Notes under the pieces: model-generated
Told to the model about the DNA's origin: nothing
What the model saw: the letters and a program-made list of their open reading frames with translations, nothing else
Databases searched by the model: none
Program-made: the position numbers and the translations under genes
Source: Maratus speciosus
Taxonomy: Eukaryota; Arthropoda; Arachnida; Araneae; Salticidae
NCBI GenBank assembly: GCA_963932465.1
Contig: OZ010786.1
Span: 540,519,073 to 540,583,072, forward strand
Length of the DNA: 64,000 bases
Direction of reading: 5' to 3'
Shown: positions 33,840 through 46,127 of the stretch, one piece after another
Layout: each line of letters opens with the position of its first letter
Numbering within the stretch: the stretch's first letter is position 1

Positions 33840-34679
33840 CTCCCTTTGTTCCAAACTTCGCTGGCCCTGAAGATAGAACTCTTTATAACGTTAAAGAGGG
33901 CAAAGTTTAATCGTCGAGAACTTAAACAAGGTACCCACTGGTTTGGGCATTTGAATCCATCGTCTAGCAAAGGCGGCTTCTATATGCATTGACATTGTAT
34001 ATTTTTTTAAGATAACTGAAATGGCAACAGTAGTTATAATTGCAATGGGCTGTGAAGGAACCATTCTTAACACAGGAAGCAAAGGTGGTGTTATACGTTT
34101 GCTGATAAACAAGTTTTAAAAACCACTTCAGTGACTTCCTTGTCCTCACTTCAGTAAGCTTCTGCTGAGACACCTTTTCGAATATCTTGATAAACAAATT
34201 ACGTGTCCGGTCATATAATGGCGAATAGTTTAATCTTTTCCATCTTGCGAATTATTATTATTTGCAAAGTTTAATCCAATTAAATATGATCTTCTAGCTG
34301 CTGGAAAAAACTATTTGTCAACTGACCAGAAGTATACGTTTGAAATAAAGCAAGCTGTTTCAACGGGTAAAGGTGTAATTGAAATTTCTCACCGAAGCAG
34401 TGGACCAATATGTTAGGCAAGGTGGGTCACAACTACTAATCGAATTTTGAGACTCTATTTTGAAACATAGAATCATCCTTCTGAACGCACTCATATGTGT
34501 TGAAAGTGACTGCATTGGTTCGTTTACAATATAAATGAATCCGTCATATTTGTATGGTGTCCAAAATCTGTGAACTGAAGTTAATAACTTCATATACTTG
34601 TTAGACCATCTAAGAAATATTTTTCTACCTGTAAGTTTTCGAAATGCTGTTTTTTTTTTTTTTTTAACTCATGAAAATA
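33840..34679. other. Region with open fragments of unknown origin
   Basis: GC content rises here and both strands show fragments (minus strand LTEVRTRKSLKWFLKLVYQQ; plus strand KHRIILLNALICVESDCIGS). I cannot identify a family. It may be the upstream part of the decayed coding repeat at 34680-35127. Confidence 0.25.
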
Positions 34680-35127
34680 TCCTCATTGGATCACTAGCAC
34701 ATGAAGGTAAGAGCATAGGATCCTGGCCATGCAGAGAATTTCCAAAGTAAGAAGTTATGTGGATTCGAATAGTTCCATCCGACAGTTAGTCATTCCAGAC
34801 TTGAATTTTGAAGCTCAAAATTCTATCGATTTATTCAACTGTGAAAGTGTAAACTAATGGAACCTCCTGTTACGGTTTCTATATCAACTAACGATCTCAC
34901 AACCTTCGTGAATTTGGATGATTCGATTGATGATATCAGGTGCTATATGTTTCCTTTTCAAACTCAGTAACTTGAAAAATGCCTGAAATTAGTCACTGAA
35001 AAAGTTACTAAAATTTGTGAACATGAACAGAGATAGGGTTACATCAGATCAACTTTGGTTTCGCGAAAAATAATGGCTTCATTTGAAAGAAAGTCACATT
35101 GAAAAATGCATTTACATCTATTACTTC
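34680..35127 (+). pseudogene. Decayed coding region of a dispersed repeat family
   Basis: The plus-strand frames contain LAHEGKSIGSWPCREFPK, then SIRQLVIPDLNFEAQNSIDL, then MEPPVTVSISTNDLTTFV and EKCLKLVTEKVTKICEHEQR ending near MASFERKSH, with stops or frameshifts between them. The composition is clearly protein-like. The last 60 bp recur at 2222-2281, so this is a multicopy, probably transposon-derived sequence. I recall similar C-terminal motifs in repetitive uncharacterised arthropod proteins but cannot name the family. Confidence 0.5.
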
Positions 35128-35558
35128 TTCTTTTTTAATTTATTTAACCCGTTTCAGAAAAAATTCTCTGTATTTCAGTTAATAAAGTGTTTCTTTCATT
35201 TTATATTGTTTTTGTGATTTGTGGTAAAACAGTAGTAGAAAAAGCGATGCCAAGAATAATGAGTTATAATTTTTTTTTCAAGTCTATTATATATAATTAT
35301 GAAAATTATTAGATATTTAGAAGATTTATAAGACAAATTATAAAAAAAAAATCAGAAAAAAACAAAATTTGAAAATTTGACTTTTTTTTAAAATATGGGT
35401 CATTTGTTTTAGTAAAAGATTGCACCATAATGAACTTATAGATACTTTAAGATTTCTAATTTCTTTATTTTGAGATTTTTATTATCTTCATGCAGCTATT
35501 GGGTTCTATTAGAAATTGTACTGGCATGTTTTGATGAGAAAAAAAAAATAAAAACCAT

Positions 35559-35615
<57 letters not shown>

Positions 35616-36446
35616 GAAATTTGGCCCCATAGCGGATATAAAAGATATCCGATCTGTGTAACGTTTTACAGAATTCTTCTTTATTACAAAAGAGAACTTA
35701 AACGAGCTATTACGTTTTATTTACAAATATTTCGTCTAAATGTTTAATTATAAAGATATTATAACATCATAATGATAAGAAATAGTGACAAGAACAAAAA
35801 TGTCACGATAAAATTCAAAGCACAATTAATAATTTTTGAAACTTGCACGATTAATATTCACCTCCCGAAGCCTCATTCAGCTAATATTTTTGCATTTAAA
35901 AATAATTCTTTTTTATACTTTTTATCATTTTGAAATGTTAAAAAATGAATTAACCATTGTAAAATTTTTATTTCTTATTCTGCTTTGAAGAAAGTTTCCA
36001 CTTGACGTAAAATTATTCTTCCACTAATGTGATATTTACACGTCATTTACGATTTTTAATCCATTTAGTCATGCCTTTTAATGTTCTTCTCCATAATTAA
36101 TTCAGTTTAATGCTCCAAAATAGTACCGAAATGTTATCTAGAAATAGCTTTAATAACTTATTTTCAAAATAAGAATTTTAAATATATTTTTAAAATAAAT
36201 AATAACTTTATTTTCTTAATTTTTTACATGTTAATTAAAAACTAAATATACCATTCTACCATAATTATAACATATATTGAAAAATATATAACATCATTAT
36301 TCTTTTATTGATATTTTAGAGTAGCTTTGGATAGGGTTAAAAAAAGAAATGAAGTGATTTTTTTTTTTCACTTTTTCATAAAATAGTAAGGATATGAAAT
36401 CTGATTCTGAGTAAAAATAAAGTTTTAAAGCTGTCAATTAAACATA
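35128..36446. other. AT-rich stretch with a T46 tract
   Basis: The T homopolymer at 35560-35605 is the longest in the window. A small CGGATA...TATCCG hairpin follows near 35632-35651. No coding. Confidence 0.5.
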
Positions 36447-37883
36447 CAGCCATGTCCAAAATTATCTGTACGTGCTTAAAATCACGGATTTCTCAGACAC
36501 TGTGAACTATAATTTATGAATTGATTGCGTGTAGACAGTTTTTAATAAACAATGTGGGAAGATAGTTTATTCAATCAGTTATTCGTACGTGCCAACAAAA
36601 TGACACTTACAATAAAGCAACGAAGTGAATTGATAAAGCTGTTTTATTTTAACAGAAAAATTTCAGGTAAAGCAAAGCGAGCTTATCGCCGAAAACATAA
36701 TTTACGACCACGCCTATATTTTGTAAAAAGTGTTCGTGATCTGGTGCAAAAGTTTGTAGAAACTGAATGCACATGTAATCTACAACGATCCGGACGACCA
36801 TCAGTTCCTATTGCAGTTTTTGCCTCAAGATTCTGCTCATTGTTCAACGGATGTTTCCCCATCGATTCCAGAGAGTCCAGATGTTGCAACCTGGACATTA
36901 GCAAGATCGTTTGGATTATTTTCTCATCAGATATTATAAAGATGACAGCTGGCCATTTCGAATATTATGGACGGATTAGGTATATCTCTCTTTAATTGGG
37001 AGCATAAATTCCAAGAAATACGTTCACTGAGCTGATGACAATCCTCACGATATGCCACCAACGCCTTTACACGAAGCTAATGTGACTGTGTGGTGCGGCA
37101 TCGCATCACATTCGTTCTCGGTCCGTACTTTTTGAGGAGGTCACTTCCAGGGGTTATGAAAACATGCTCCATCACAATTGCTCGGTACACAAATGAAGAA
37201 ATATGCAATTCCAGAACTGCTGTAAACAAATGTCGATAATGATATTGTATGGATGCAAGATGGTGCTCGATCACACGTCACCAAATCTGTTCGAAAAGTG
37301 CTGCAACAGTACTTTGGTGATAGAATCATCTCTCGTAACTTTGCAGTTTCGTCGCCACAACGATCCACCGACACCACTCCAGTGGATATCTGGTTCTGGG
37401 GTTATCTGAAATTAAAGGTGCACGCATCAAATACAATAAATTTGTCAGAATCGAAAGATGCCCTCCAACGTGAAGTTGTACAGATTCTATTGCGATGTTA
37501 CGTTCGGCATTGTTGTCAACATTCTTACGCATGCAATGCGTTATTGGCTGCGAAGGTGGGCATGATGAAAAGTGCTAATTCAAATAAATGTCTTATCTCT
37601 TGTGTTGTCATTGGTCCTTTAAATGTGTCTTTTTAACAAGTGTTTTATTCCGGCGATTTTCATCGTGCGTAGATCCTTTCAACGCCACTTATGGTTTTTA
37701 AATTACGTGAACATTTCGAATTTTTTGCAATGTAAATGTAACCCTAAGAGCTCTATTGCTTTAAATAATCACTATCTCGAGCGCATACCTTCAAAAATTA
37801 TATCTAAAATTTCTTTTCAATTGGTTGAGCGGTTAGGCCGCTAGGGGTTCATATATCGAGTAAGATTTTTTATGACCACCCTG
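36447..37883 (+). mobile_element. Degenerate mariner-related element
   Basis: The left end CAGCCATGTCCAAAATTATC and the complement of the right end (CAGGGTGGTCATAAAAAATC) are similar, both next to TA. The length, 1437 bp, suits a full mariner-type element. A broken plus-strand transposase fills it. Terminal repeats are imperfect, consistent with age. Confidence 0.65.
36600..37590 (+). pseudogene. Mariner-related (DUF4817/SETMAR-like) transposase, frameshifted
   Basis: From the ATG at 36600 (an in-frame ATG also lies at 36552) the N-terminal helix-turn-helix region reads KQRSELIKLFYFNRKISGKA, then RDLVQKFVETECTCNLQRSG RPS. After frameshifts, ADDNPHDMPPTPLHEANVTV and WCGIASH mark the block after the first catalytic D, which is itself lost. 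WMQDGARSHVTKSVRKVL carries the second D. TPVDIWFWGYLK carries the third acid as D, 41 residues later in the readable frame. The order and the D-D pattern fit mariner-type rather than Tc1-type enzymes. Non-functional. Confidence 0.72.
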
Positions 37884-38859
37884 TAAATAAATATGCAAAC
37901 TAGTAGAAATAAAACGCAAATTATACAGACATGAAACAGAACTAAGCGCTTAAACCACTGAAATTATCAGAATAAAAATGGTTGTAACTTGTCAAATAAA
38001 AGCAGACGTTCGAATAATAGGCTTAAAATAAGAAATAATAAATAGTTTGAAGAAAAAAAAACTTCTGCGATTGTAATATCATAAAAATTGCAAGCGTTGT
38101 AATTCATGGGTTATTTGAATTTCCAATTGTATTAATTTGTTAAGTTTCAGTGGGAATTAGATATTATACGTAGGAAACTGATAAAATCAGATAATATATT
38201 CTACGCTTAAATCTGTTACATTTAATAATACTGTAAAATTTTTAATAAACATAAGTTTAAAGTTTTCTATACTTTTAACTGTAACTATAATTTTACTTTT
38301 ATTTTTTAATGAAAATAATTATTGTTAAAATCGTGTTAATAATTCATATTTCTATCATTGTTATAGAAAGAGCGTGGTATTAATTCTTTAAATGTGCTTT
38401 AACAATTTCAGTTAGAAGAAGCTAATCTCTTTTTTAAATTAAATTTTTACTTTGCTTAGAATTCATTTCTAATGCATTAAACTTTTATCGAGTCAACATA
38501 CATAAACCGATTTTATGCTTGTATGTTCCCTCTGCATTCATTTGCAATGATAAGAATAAAAACGTTTAAAATTCTTAAAGATTTTTCAAGATCAAAATTC
38601 CTTTAAAATGTATTACCGAGATCGTCAATTGGCTTTTAAAAATATGAAAAAAATTATATCCATTAAATATAAATAAAGCAGGAAATAAGATGGTGTACAG
38701 ACCAGTAATTTATATTTCATTAATTTTAGATACGAAAATGTTAAATCTTAGGGGATTTTTATTCAATATCGTTAGCGAAGAATTGTTACACAAAACACAT
38801 TACACCATATAAAATTCATAAAATATTACGGTCGTGAATAGTCGGCTTATCTGTATGGG
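37884..38859. other. AT-rich stretch without features
   Basis: No coding or termini recognised. Confidence 0.45.
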
Positions 38860-39480
38860 AAGTTCCCGTCAATTCACGAGCCGCAGGTGTAGAATAGAAC
38901 TACGAAAAATAAGGAAGATTACACAAAAATCGCTATTACAACACTCCCTTTCGGCGGAATTATTCCACATTCAGGGAGGACCTTCTTGCCATGACAAAAA
39001 CATACACAAAAAATTGGTTCATTTCTATGCATAACTTCATACAGCTTTTGATGGTACAATATTAAAAATCGCACAAAAATCGCATTTACAGCGCCCCCTT
39101 CCGGAGGATTTTTTCCAAATTAAAAGAGGACCTGCTTGCTATAGCCAAAAACCTAAAAAAAAAATAGTTTAATTCCATTCATAACTTCATACACTTTTCG
39201 AAGGTACAATATTCAAAATCGCACAAAAATCGGTATTATAGCGCCCCTACAGGCGGAATTTTTCCAAATAATGGAAGGATTTGCTTGCTGTAGACGAAAA
39301 ATTAAATAAACAAATTGGTTTAATTCTATGCCTAACTTCATACACTTTTAATGGTACAATGGGGACAGACAGACGGACACACGACAGACGCATAGATAGA
39401 CATTTTCTATAAACATGTTTTTGTTGATCTCTGACCCCTAAAACGAGTAAATTCGTCGAAAACCGGAAGTCAAAAAAAAT
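38860..39480 (+). repeat. Three 150-bp tandem units with a GACA-type tail
   Basis: CACAAAAATCG starts units at 38922, 39072 and 39222, each 150 bp with CGGCGGAAT/CGGAGGATT-type and TAACTTCATACA landmarks and ending GGTACAAT. The last unit is followed by GGGGACAGACAGACGGACAC and then CGTCGAAAACCGGAAGTC, a tail word I associate with dispersed spider and tick repeats. Probably the end portion of a mobile element with an expanded internal repeat. Confidence 0.7.
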
Positions 39481-40342
39481 TTCTATTACAATTTATTCTT
39501 GAAGATAGAAGAAAAAAAAAGATAGATTTTTACTTAGTTAAGCAATTTTTATAGTTCTTATTAACTCAACATTTTCTTAAAAAATCATTTTAATGCTTAT
39601 TCGGTAATATTGGTGAAGAAAATGATATACGAGTATAAAAAAAAGTCCAAATTTATGTTATCTTGCATTTATTATTTATAAAAAGATTTTTACCTATTTT
39701 TAATCTGCTAAAAAGGGTACCATAAACCTAAAAAATTAAATTTTCTTTTCCCGATATATTTTCTTCTTGCTTAAATGAGATGTGAAAAAATTTCATTTGT
39801 AATTCCTTATCAAAAATCATTATGATCTAACAAAGAAGCTATTTGTTTACAATGTAAAACATCGCATTATACAGATTAATGTGTTTACCTTGTATAGAAA
39901 TACCTCTCATGTTAAAGAATATCAGGAATTTTTTCATCAATTAAGTATGAAAACAAACAATTTTTATATTTTATTATGTTTAATATTTTTCTTTCATTTC
40001 AACTTGATTAATCTGAGAATTCAGCATAATTTTTAAACCATTATCTTTTAAAATTTCCGTAAGGAAATAATAAATTAATTATTGTATGAGCGAAGCGAAG
40101 GCTAATACACAGCGAAATATTACTTTGCGTATACCGCATTCAGCCATACTACACTGAAAAAGTACAACGTACCTTACATATATACACACACACATGTATA
40201 TGATTTCATCCGCCATCATTATCTAACAAACACATTCTTGCAGAATTTTATTTTAGCAAAATCTTTATGAGTTGTGCGATTTTTCAAATGTTTCATTTTC
40301 ACTTTTAACATGATACCCACAAATACAGTAATAATCAAGCTG
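39481..40342. other. AT-rich stretch; possible degenerate Helitron end
   Basis: TGTATGAGCGAAGCGAAGGC at about 40083-40102 resembles the hairpin of the Helitron end at 6961 but lacks a following CTAG. Otherwise featureless. Confidence 0.35.
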
Positions 40343-40622
40343 CACTCTAAAAAAAAAAACACTGTAGATTTGCCAAAACAAACTCGATAACAGTGAATGT
40401 GCTGTATCTTTCTTTGGTTTCCTGAGTATATTAACATGGGAAATACAGTAGTTGCGTAAAATTGCCAGAACAGTGTGCTGTTAATTTTACGCAACTATTG
40501 TATTTTCCATGTTAATATAGTCAGGAAACCAAAAAAAGATACAGCACATTCACTGTGATCGAGTTTGTGCGCGAGATGAACAGTACTTTGTACTGCAAAA
40601 ATGTCGTTTTTTTTACAGTGTG
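40343..40622. mobile_element. Foldback MITE (family C), CACTGTAAAAA-type ends
   Basis: The left end CACTCTAAAAAAAAAAA is inverted in TTTTTTTTACAGTGTG at the right. A block of about 85 bp (40379-40466; AAACTCGATAACAGTGAATG ... TTGCGTAAAATT) is repeated inverted at about 40480-40570 with few mismatches. The right arm has about 45 extra bases near the end. No coding. Its ends resemble those of 55611-55816. Confidence 0.75.
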
Positions 40623-41983
40623 GTAAGATTATTTCATATAATAAAAATGTATTACCACTTAGATATGTATTCCCTAGTTGAATGGTAACTTCTCGATATG
40701 CTCATATTTTGAACAGGAACGCTTTTTGTAACTTATAAATGTTAACAATGAACATTTAAAAGTTTACATTTGAAGAGGTTCTAAATATCATTGCTTGTTA
40801 AAATTGAAAATCATGAAAAAGATAAATACTTTAATATAATGGTTAACAGTGATTAAAAAAATGACTTCAGCATTTACGCAGTGCACTCAGCGACGTCTAA
40901 CAAAAGAAAGAACACTTTTAGTTTATTTTCCTTAAAGTTCACAATATGTGTCGTTAAAAAAAAAATAACCAACGGTTTACATATCTTTCATTAAAAGGGA
41001 AACGTTCTCCCGATATACATTTTTTTACACAAATTTAATCGCTACAGGTAATGTTTCAGAGGTAAAGATATGTTCTACAATATTTTTTGAATAACCTTTA
41101 TCCGCTTTTCGAAACTGAAATAGTAACATATTTAAACGTTTTTAATGACAATACTAAGATTTACTAGAATATTCCCAATTTATTGCACAATTCTGCTCCG
41201 GACAACAAATTGTAGTTGGAAATATGTGAGTATTTTCGAATTTACTAAATTAAAGATATAGTCTTTCATTTATTTTTCATCATTATTACTTGAAGAAATT
41301 ATTTTTTATAAACTTTTTTATGAAATAATTAGTAACTAATTTATTTGCAATTTCAAGTTACAATTAATTTCTCTATTAATAGTGAAATATATTTACTTGG
41401 AGAATAATTAATATCCCCATGAAAGATAAGTTTTACTTATCTTTACATACTGATAATTCCTCTTCTTATTAAAGATCGCTTCTTCATGAAATATAGAATA
41501 TAAATTCTCTGCACAACCTGGAAAATCATAAAGGGTTGTTTTCGTGTCCTCTATTTTTCTAAAAGTAAATTATGGGATTATGATAACGTAGTTTCTCACT
41601 TTAGTCTTGGAGAATTTCTTGTTTAATTTATGAAAAATTATCTAAGAAAATGGGAAAAATTCTGAATGCTTACATTATCGATTTTTCTCATCAAAAAATA
41701 AAATTGAAAATTTCACTTAATTATGCTTTTTTCTTCCAAATGACAGTAGAAAAGTTCCCTACATCTATTATTTCTCCTGTAAATGATTAAATAAAATGTA
41801 ATACTTGCAAATGCATTGTAAATATAGTGGGAAGGGGAAAATTATGTTATTAGTAGCGAGCATCAGACAAGCATTTAATAGGTTTAGCCACTTGGGACTC
41901 AGTCTGAAAAATGCTAATTTTTTAAGTTATTCTGGATGTAAAATATACTTTAAAGTAAAAATAACTGTTTTGATTTTTTTTAA
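40623..41983. other. AT-rich stretch without recognised features
   Basis: Nothing coding. The 76-codon plus-strand frame at 41805-42035 runs into the piggyBac-like terminus and is not called. Confidence 0.4.
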
Positions 41984-42204
41984 CCCGCCAGGACGCTCGC
42001 TGCGTTTCATAGGCCCGGGCGTTTCCAAATTATAGAGGTTTTTTTTTTTTTTAAATCTTGTTTTGTACTTCAAAATGATAAATTGCTGGGAGGTATTTTC
42101 AGTCGAAAAACTGGATATTCGGGTCTAATAGACCCAGTGCGCGTTCTCACATTTTTATTTTTACAAAAACTCGTTGTTGTAAAAAATTCAAAATGCATTG
42201 TTAT

Positions 42205-42490
42205 TTCAGTTATTATGATGAAATGACATGTTAGGGAAAATTATATGCTGAAGTTTTAACAGATGAAGAATCGATAAATCGAATAATGATAAAGATACAA
42301 CTGACGCGGGGAAGTTTAGTGCTCACGAATCCTCTTCAGAAGGATAACTTGATTTAGATGGATGAATTAGATAAGGGTTTGAAATTAAGTGATCCACCAG
42401 ATAATTATGTCACAAAAGACCTCTTGCGAATGATAGAAAACACGAAATAACATGTAAAATATGTGGGAAAAAAATGTATGCGGCGATCAC
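42205..42490 (+). pseudogene. piggyBac-like transposase relic
   Basis: Overlapping plus-strand frames give YAEVLTDEESINRI, then SNNDKDTTDAGKFSAHESSS, the acidic serine-rich style of piggyBac N-termini (an L-T-D-E-E start followed by D/S-rich sequence). About 40 codons later CKICGKK recalls the cysteine-rich end of these proteins. The DDD catalytic core is not visible, so an internal deletion or replacement is likely. Assignment depends mainly on the TTAA-flanked ends. Confidence 0.42.
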
Positions 42491-42550
42491 GGATCTATAA
42501 TCCTTTTGAACTTTATATGTAAATGTGTGTATTCATAACTATCAATAATG

Positions 42551-44073
42551 GGTCATTCCACGTAAAATGAGCAAAAATTTAAAAAAAGTCGTGGCCGCAT
42601 AGTAACAGATTTTAATAAAATTTGATATACAGGTTCAATTCATATTCAAATAGAGCTCTGCAAAATATCTTCACGGAAAATAAATTATTTTAGCAGCTTT
42701 GGACATTTAAAAAACTTGTGATAAAGAATGGCATGTGTGCAATCGTCCAAAGTTGCAGGTTTGAAGTTCTGTATCTTGAAAACTATTTAACTGAAATGAA
42801 TTTTTTTTTAATAATGTAACCTCTGAAAAATTATCTTCTTATTTATTGAGCAATAATAATCTGGTAACACCATGATTATTCTTTAATTGGTTGTAAAAAT
42901 TGAAAATTTGCAAATTTTGAGAAAATTAAAAACGTAATAAAAATTAAAGGAATTCAAAAACATCTGAGAAATTAATGCCTGATGTAGTTTTACATATTAA
43001 GATCGAATTACTAAAGTTTTTAAGTTGCCATGTATTTCCTTCACCTTTAAAAAATTTTAGAAACTTAAAAAAAAATGACAAAATCGTAATTTTTCCTCTT
43101 ATTGACAGGTAAAAAAAACAATGAAGGAAATGTCCCACATTACAGTTATTGCACAGACATAAAGATCAATAAGTCCATAATCTGATAAAAAAAATTCAAG
43201 CATGCCTTTTTGATTCCTAACGTTACAAAATTGGGTTAAAAAAGGCAATATTAACTACATTCCATGAGCTATTTTTTTTTTAAATTCGCGCGCGTTTCTT
43301 AAAATATTGCACGATTTCAAGGTGAAAAAATTTAGTGCTGCCATCTATTTTCGGTATCTGGGTTTAGAAATTAATATATAATTTTCTGTTCAATTGAGCT
43401 TTTTTGTTCTACTTTAATTAAAAATCTTCTTGAGGAAAAAATAAACTGAAAGCAAGTATAAAAGTTTTTATGTTTAAAATATACACCGTTATCTATAATA
43501 TTAAAGAATTAAAAGTTTAAAAAATATTTCTTTCGCGTCGAAACAAGTGATAGAAATATTGCATTTTATACTCAACATTTTTTACTATTTATTTTTTTTT
43601 CTCATTAAGGAATAAAAAAGGCAAGAATTAAAGTTTAAATATTTAATATATATACTTTTAGCTATAACGTCAAGCAATTTTGATATTGTCAGATGTGTCC
43701 TTCATCTCTATAGAAACGTTGCATTTTTCCCTCAAATTTTTTCAAAAATAATTTTTTTCTCATTAAGGAATAAAAATACAATTACTAACTTACGTCAATC
43801 TGTTACTTATCATTCATTCCTAATTACAAATAATTTTTAATATAGTCTTTGCATTCTTAAGGCTAATAACCAAAATTGAAACTTCAAGCATGTAGCCAAA
43901 ACCACGATTTTGCATCCACTTTTAACATAAATTTTAATAATTAAATAAACAATCCTAAAATCTATTATTTTACATTTACTCATAAATAGATATGATCTAC
44001 TTACAAAATGACTTTCGTTAAAATCTGTGACATGTCTGCCACAGGTGATTTGCTCATTTTGTATGGAATGACC
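42551..44073. mobile_element. Nested 1.5-kb element with 25-bp TIRs
   Basis: GGTCATTCCACGTAAAATGAGCAAA (25 bp, 42551-42575) matches the complement of 44049-44073 except for about three bases in the middle. The interior is AT-rich; GTCGTGGCC near the left and CCACGAT near the right are further weak inverted words. No transposase is recognised. It appears inserted in the piggyBac-like element. Confidence 0.55.
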
Positions 44074-44422
44074 ATAATATAACATTATTATTTACACACA
44101 ACTATTAACAATTATTAACAACACACATTGATAGCATTATTTAAGTAATCTTCCATTTTATATATGTTAAAATATAATTCAAATAAGTGCATTAAGTTAT
44201 TTTTTTAAAATAAACATCTTTCCAAATTTTAGATATATATATATATTTTTTTATCAAGCATTCTTTCTCATTATTCCTATTTATATTTTATAAAACGTGG
44301 CAGCAAAAACTATATGTTAATCATGAGTAATTAAATGCTTTAAAAGAAAAGCGTTTACGGGCTTCTAAGACCCATCGCGCGTGCTCGTGTCACAATTAAT
44401 GACCCGCGTTCTCCCGGGTTAA

Positions 44423-44709
44423 GAACATTTTGTTTTGTATGCATTTTACGCACAACATATTTAAAGTATATAATCTTATGGAATCTTTCCCAAATGCATT
44501 ATTCCAAGATCTGATTGAAGCATGGGTCGACTGTGACTTCGACCCTGGAACAATAACTTTGTAACTCATGAAATTTGGAATGTAATTAATGTAATGCTGT
44601 AAATATATATTTTTGATCGTATACTGATTATTTTCAACTTTTTGTAGCTTTAGGGTACAAGAAATTAAAAGGAAAAATACATTTAACTAAAGGTGTATCT
44701 ATGTATATA
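44423..44709. other. Short AT-rich gap
   Basis: No feature seen. Confidence 0.5.
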
Positions 44710-45175
44710 CCGGGTGTCCTAAACAGGACTGACTGATTTTAAAATTCAATAACTTGCAAACGGTGATAGATGTTTGACATATTCTTGCAGGAGCGTTATG
44801 TATAACGCCAGGAGTTTTTTCAGTGATTTTAGAATTTAGTTCGAATTAAAAACAAATGATGACGCTGCAAGCAATATGTGCTAAATCCAGGCCAAATGTT
44901 TGGTATTTGGGGACCCACTCAATACATTATAATCTTTTTTTTTTTTTTTTTTTTTTTTTTTTGCATGTGAGTAGAAAAGGCCACCAATCCAGCTTGCATT
45001 AGGCACCTATTACTTGTAGCGCCATCTATTGTTAGTAATTTGAACTAAATTCGAGAATCACGGTATAAAACCACCTGACATCATACATAACCCTCATGGA
45101 AGATTTCTTTAAATATCTGTCATGTTTGAGAGTTATTGCATTTTAAAATCAGTCAGTCTTTTTTAGGCCACCCGG
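44710..45175. mobile_element. Palindromic (foldback) Tc1/mariner-type MITE, copy 2
   Basis: TA-flanked, with ends CCGGGTGTCCTAAACAGGAC and ...GGCCACCCGG. It is the same family as 2747-3199 and its two arms are inverted, but arm-to-arm mismatches are much more frequent than in copy 1. The centre holds a T28 tract (44935-44962). It is an older copy. Confidence 0.85.
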
Positions 45176-45450
45176 TATATTTAAATTTGTATTTCAAGGT
45201 ATATAAAATGTTTAATATTTTTAAATAGTATAAGAATGGCGAGAACTAATGCATACTAGGCTCTGTGCATTTATTTGGTTTCATCAGGACAGACCTCATT
45301 GAATTCCGACTAATATTTTGAAATAAATAATAAATGTAAAAATTATACATAAATTTTCCATGTTCTATATAAATTATTACTTGTAAATCGACCTTAAATA
45401 CATGAGTTTTTATAAATCAATTTTTTAAATGATAAACGATGAAATTCAAG

Positions 45451-45508
45451 TAGTCAATAAAATATTCAATGAAATGTCAATGAATAGTCAATGAATAGTC
45501 AATGAAAC
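45451..45508. repeat. Minisatellite, AGTCAATGAAT-type units
   Basis: TCAATAAAAT, TCAATGAAATG, TCAATGAATAG, TCAATGAATAG and TCAATGAAAC follow each other as roughly 11-bp units. Confidence 0.7.
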
Positions 45509-45808
45509 TCATCTTTAAAATCACTACACAGATCTGTCCAAATTGTCTGTACATACGTACATTACACAAGGAAACATCCTATGTTCACAGCACAAGCCAC
45601 AACCTTCCATGTTACACTCCCACTGTTTAACTTAAAACATATTCTCTTCTACTCTCTCTCTACATTTTCTCAGATTCCACGGTTTTCGCTTGTATTTCCA
45701 AAGGCACTGAATGTGTTCTCCTGCCGGCTTGTTAACTGATAGGTCATCAAAGAAGGAAATATTCTGTTCGTCATATTTTGAACCAGGCAGCTATATTGAG
45801 AATCTTAC

Positions 45809-45852
<44 letters not shown>

Positions 45853-46127
45853 TATAGCATAAATATAAAGATTGAAACTTTCCTTTTAACTGCTGTTAAA
45901 AGTATGGACTAACAAATTGGTTTCGGCCGTCTGTAGGAAAACACTCCGTCAGGCTTGCGACTTGGAGCTACGGTTCTGATTTCCCTTCCCCTCTTTCTTG
46001 CTTCTCGGCTAACTATAATCCTATCGTATTAGGCATATTACGACAGTTGAAACCTCTCTTACGGTATTTCATTTTATACAGCGAACACATTTCAATACCA
46101 TAGATAAGAAATGTATCCTTAACACAG
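45509..46127 (+). other. GC-richer stretch ending in a strong splice-donor-like site
   Basis: The sequence is markedly less AT-rich than its surroundings, interrupted by T40 at 45811-45850. It ends at AACACAG followed by GTAAGTAG (46128), a consensus-like donor. The last roughly 35 codons before it are open (HITTVETSLTVFHFIQRTHF, then NTIDKKCILNT), without a recognised domain. It might be an untranslated or coding exon, or a repeat. Confidence 0.22.

Larger units (their letters stand above)
41984..44418 (+). mobile_element. Degenerate piggyBac-like element flanked by TTAA
   Basis: TTAA at 41980-41983 and 44419-44422 flank ends reading CCCGCCAGGACGCTCGC (left) and CCCGGGAGAACGCGGGTC (complement of the right), both starting CCCG. 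TTAA duplication plus C-rich inverted ends is the piggyBac signature. Subterminal motifs CGGGTCTAATAGACCCAGTG (42119) and CGGGCTTCTAAGACCCATCG (44359) recur. An acidic coding relic lies near the left end, and an unrelated element (42551-44073) occupies most of the interior. Confidence 0.62.

Noticed and set aside
33840..34679. A receptor-like gene on the minus strand
   Set aside because: The fragments look protein-like, but I could not match any receptor motif. They adjoin a multicopy decayed family, so a host gene is not supported.
36683..36904. Minus-strand frames within the mariner-like element (also 37077-37532)
   Set aside because: Antisense shadows of the broken transposase.
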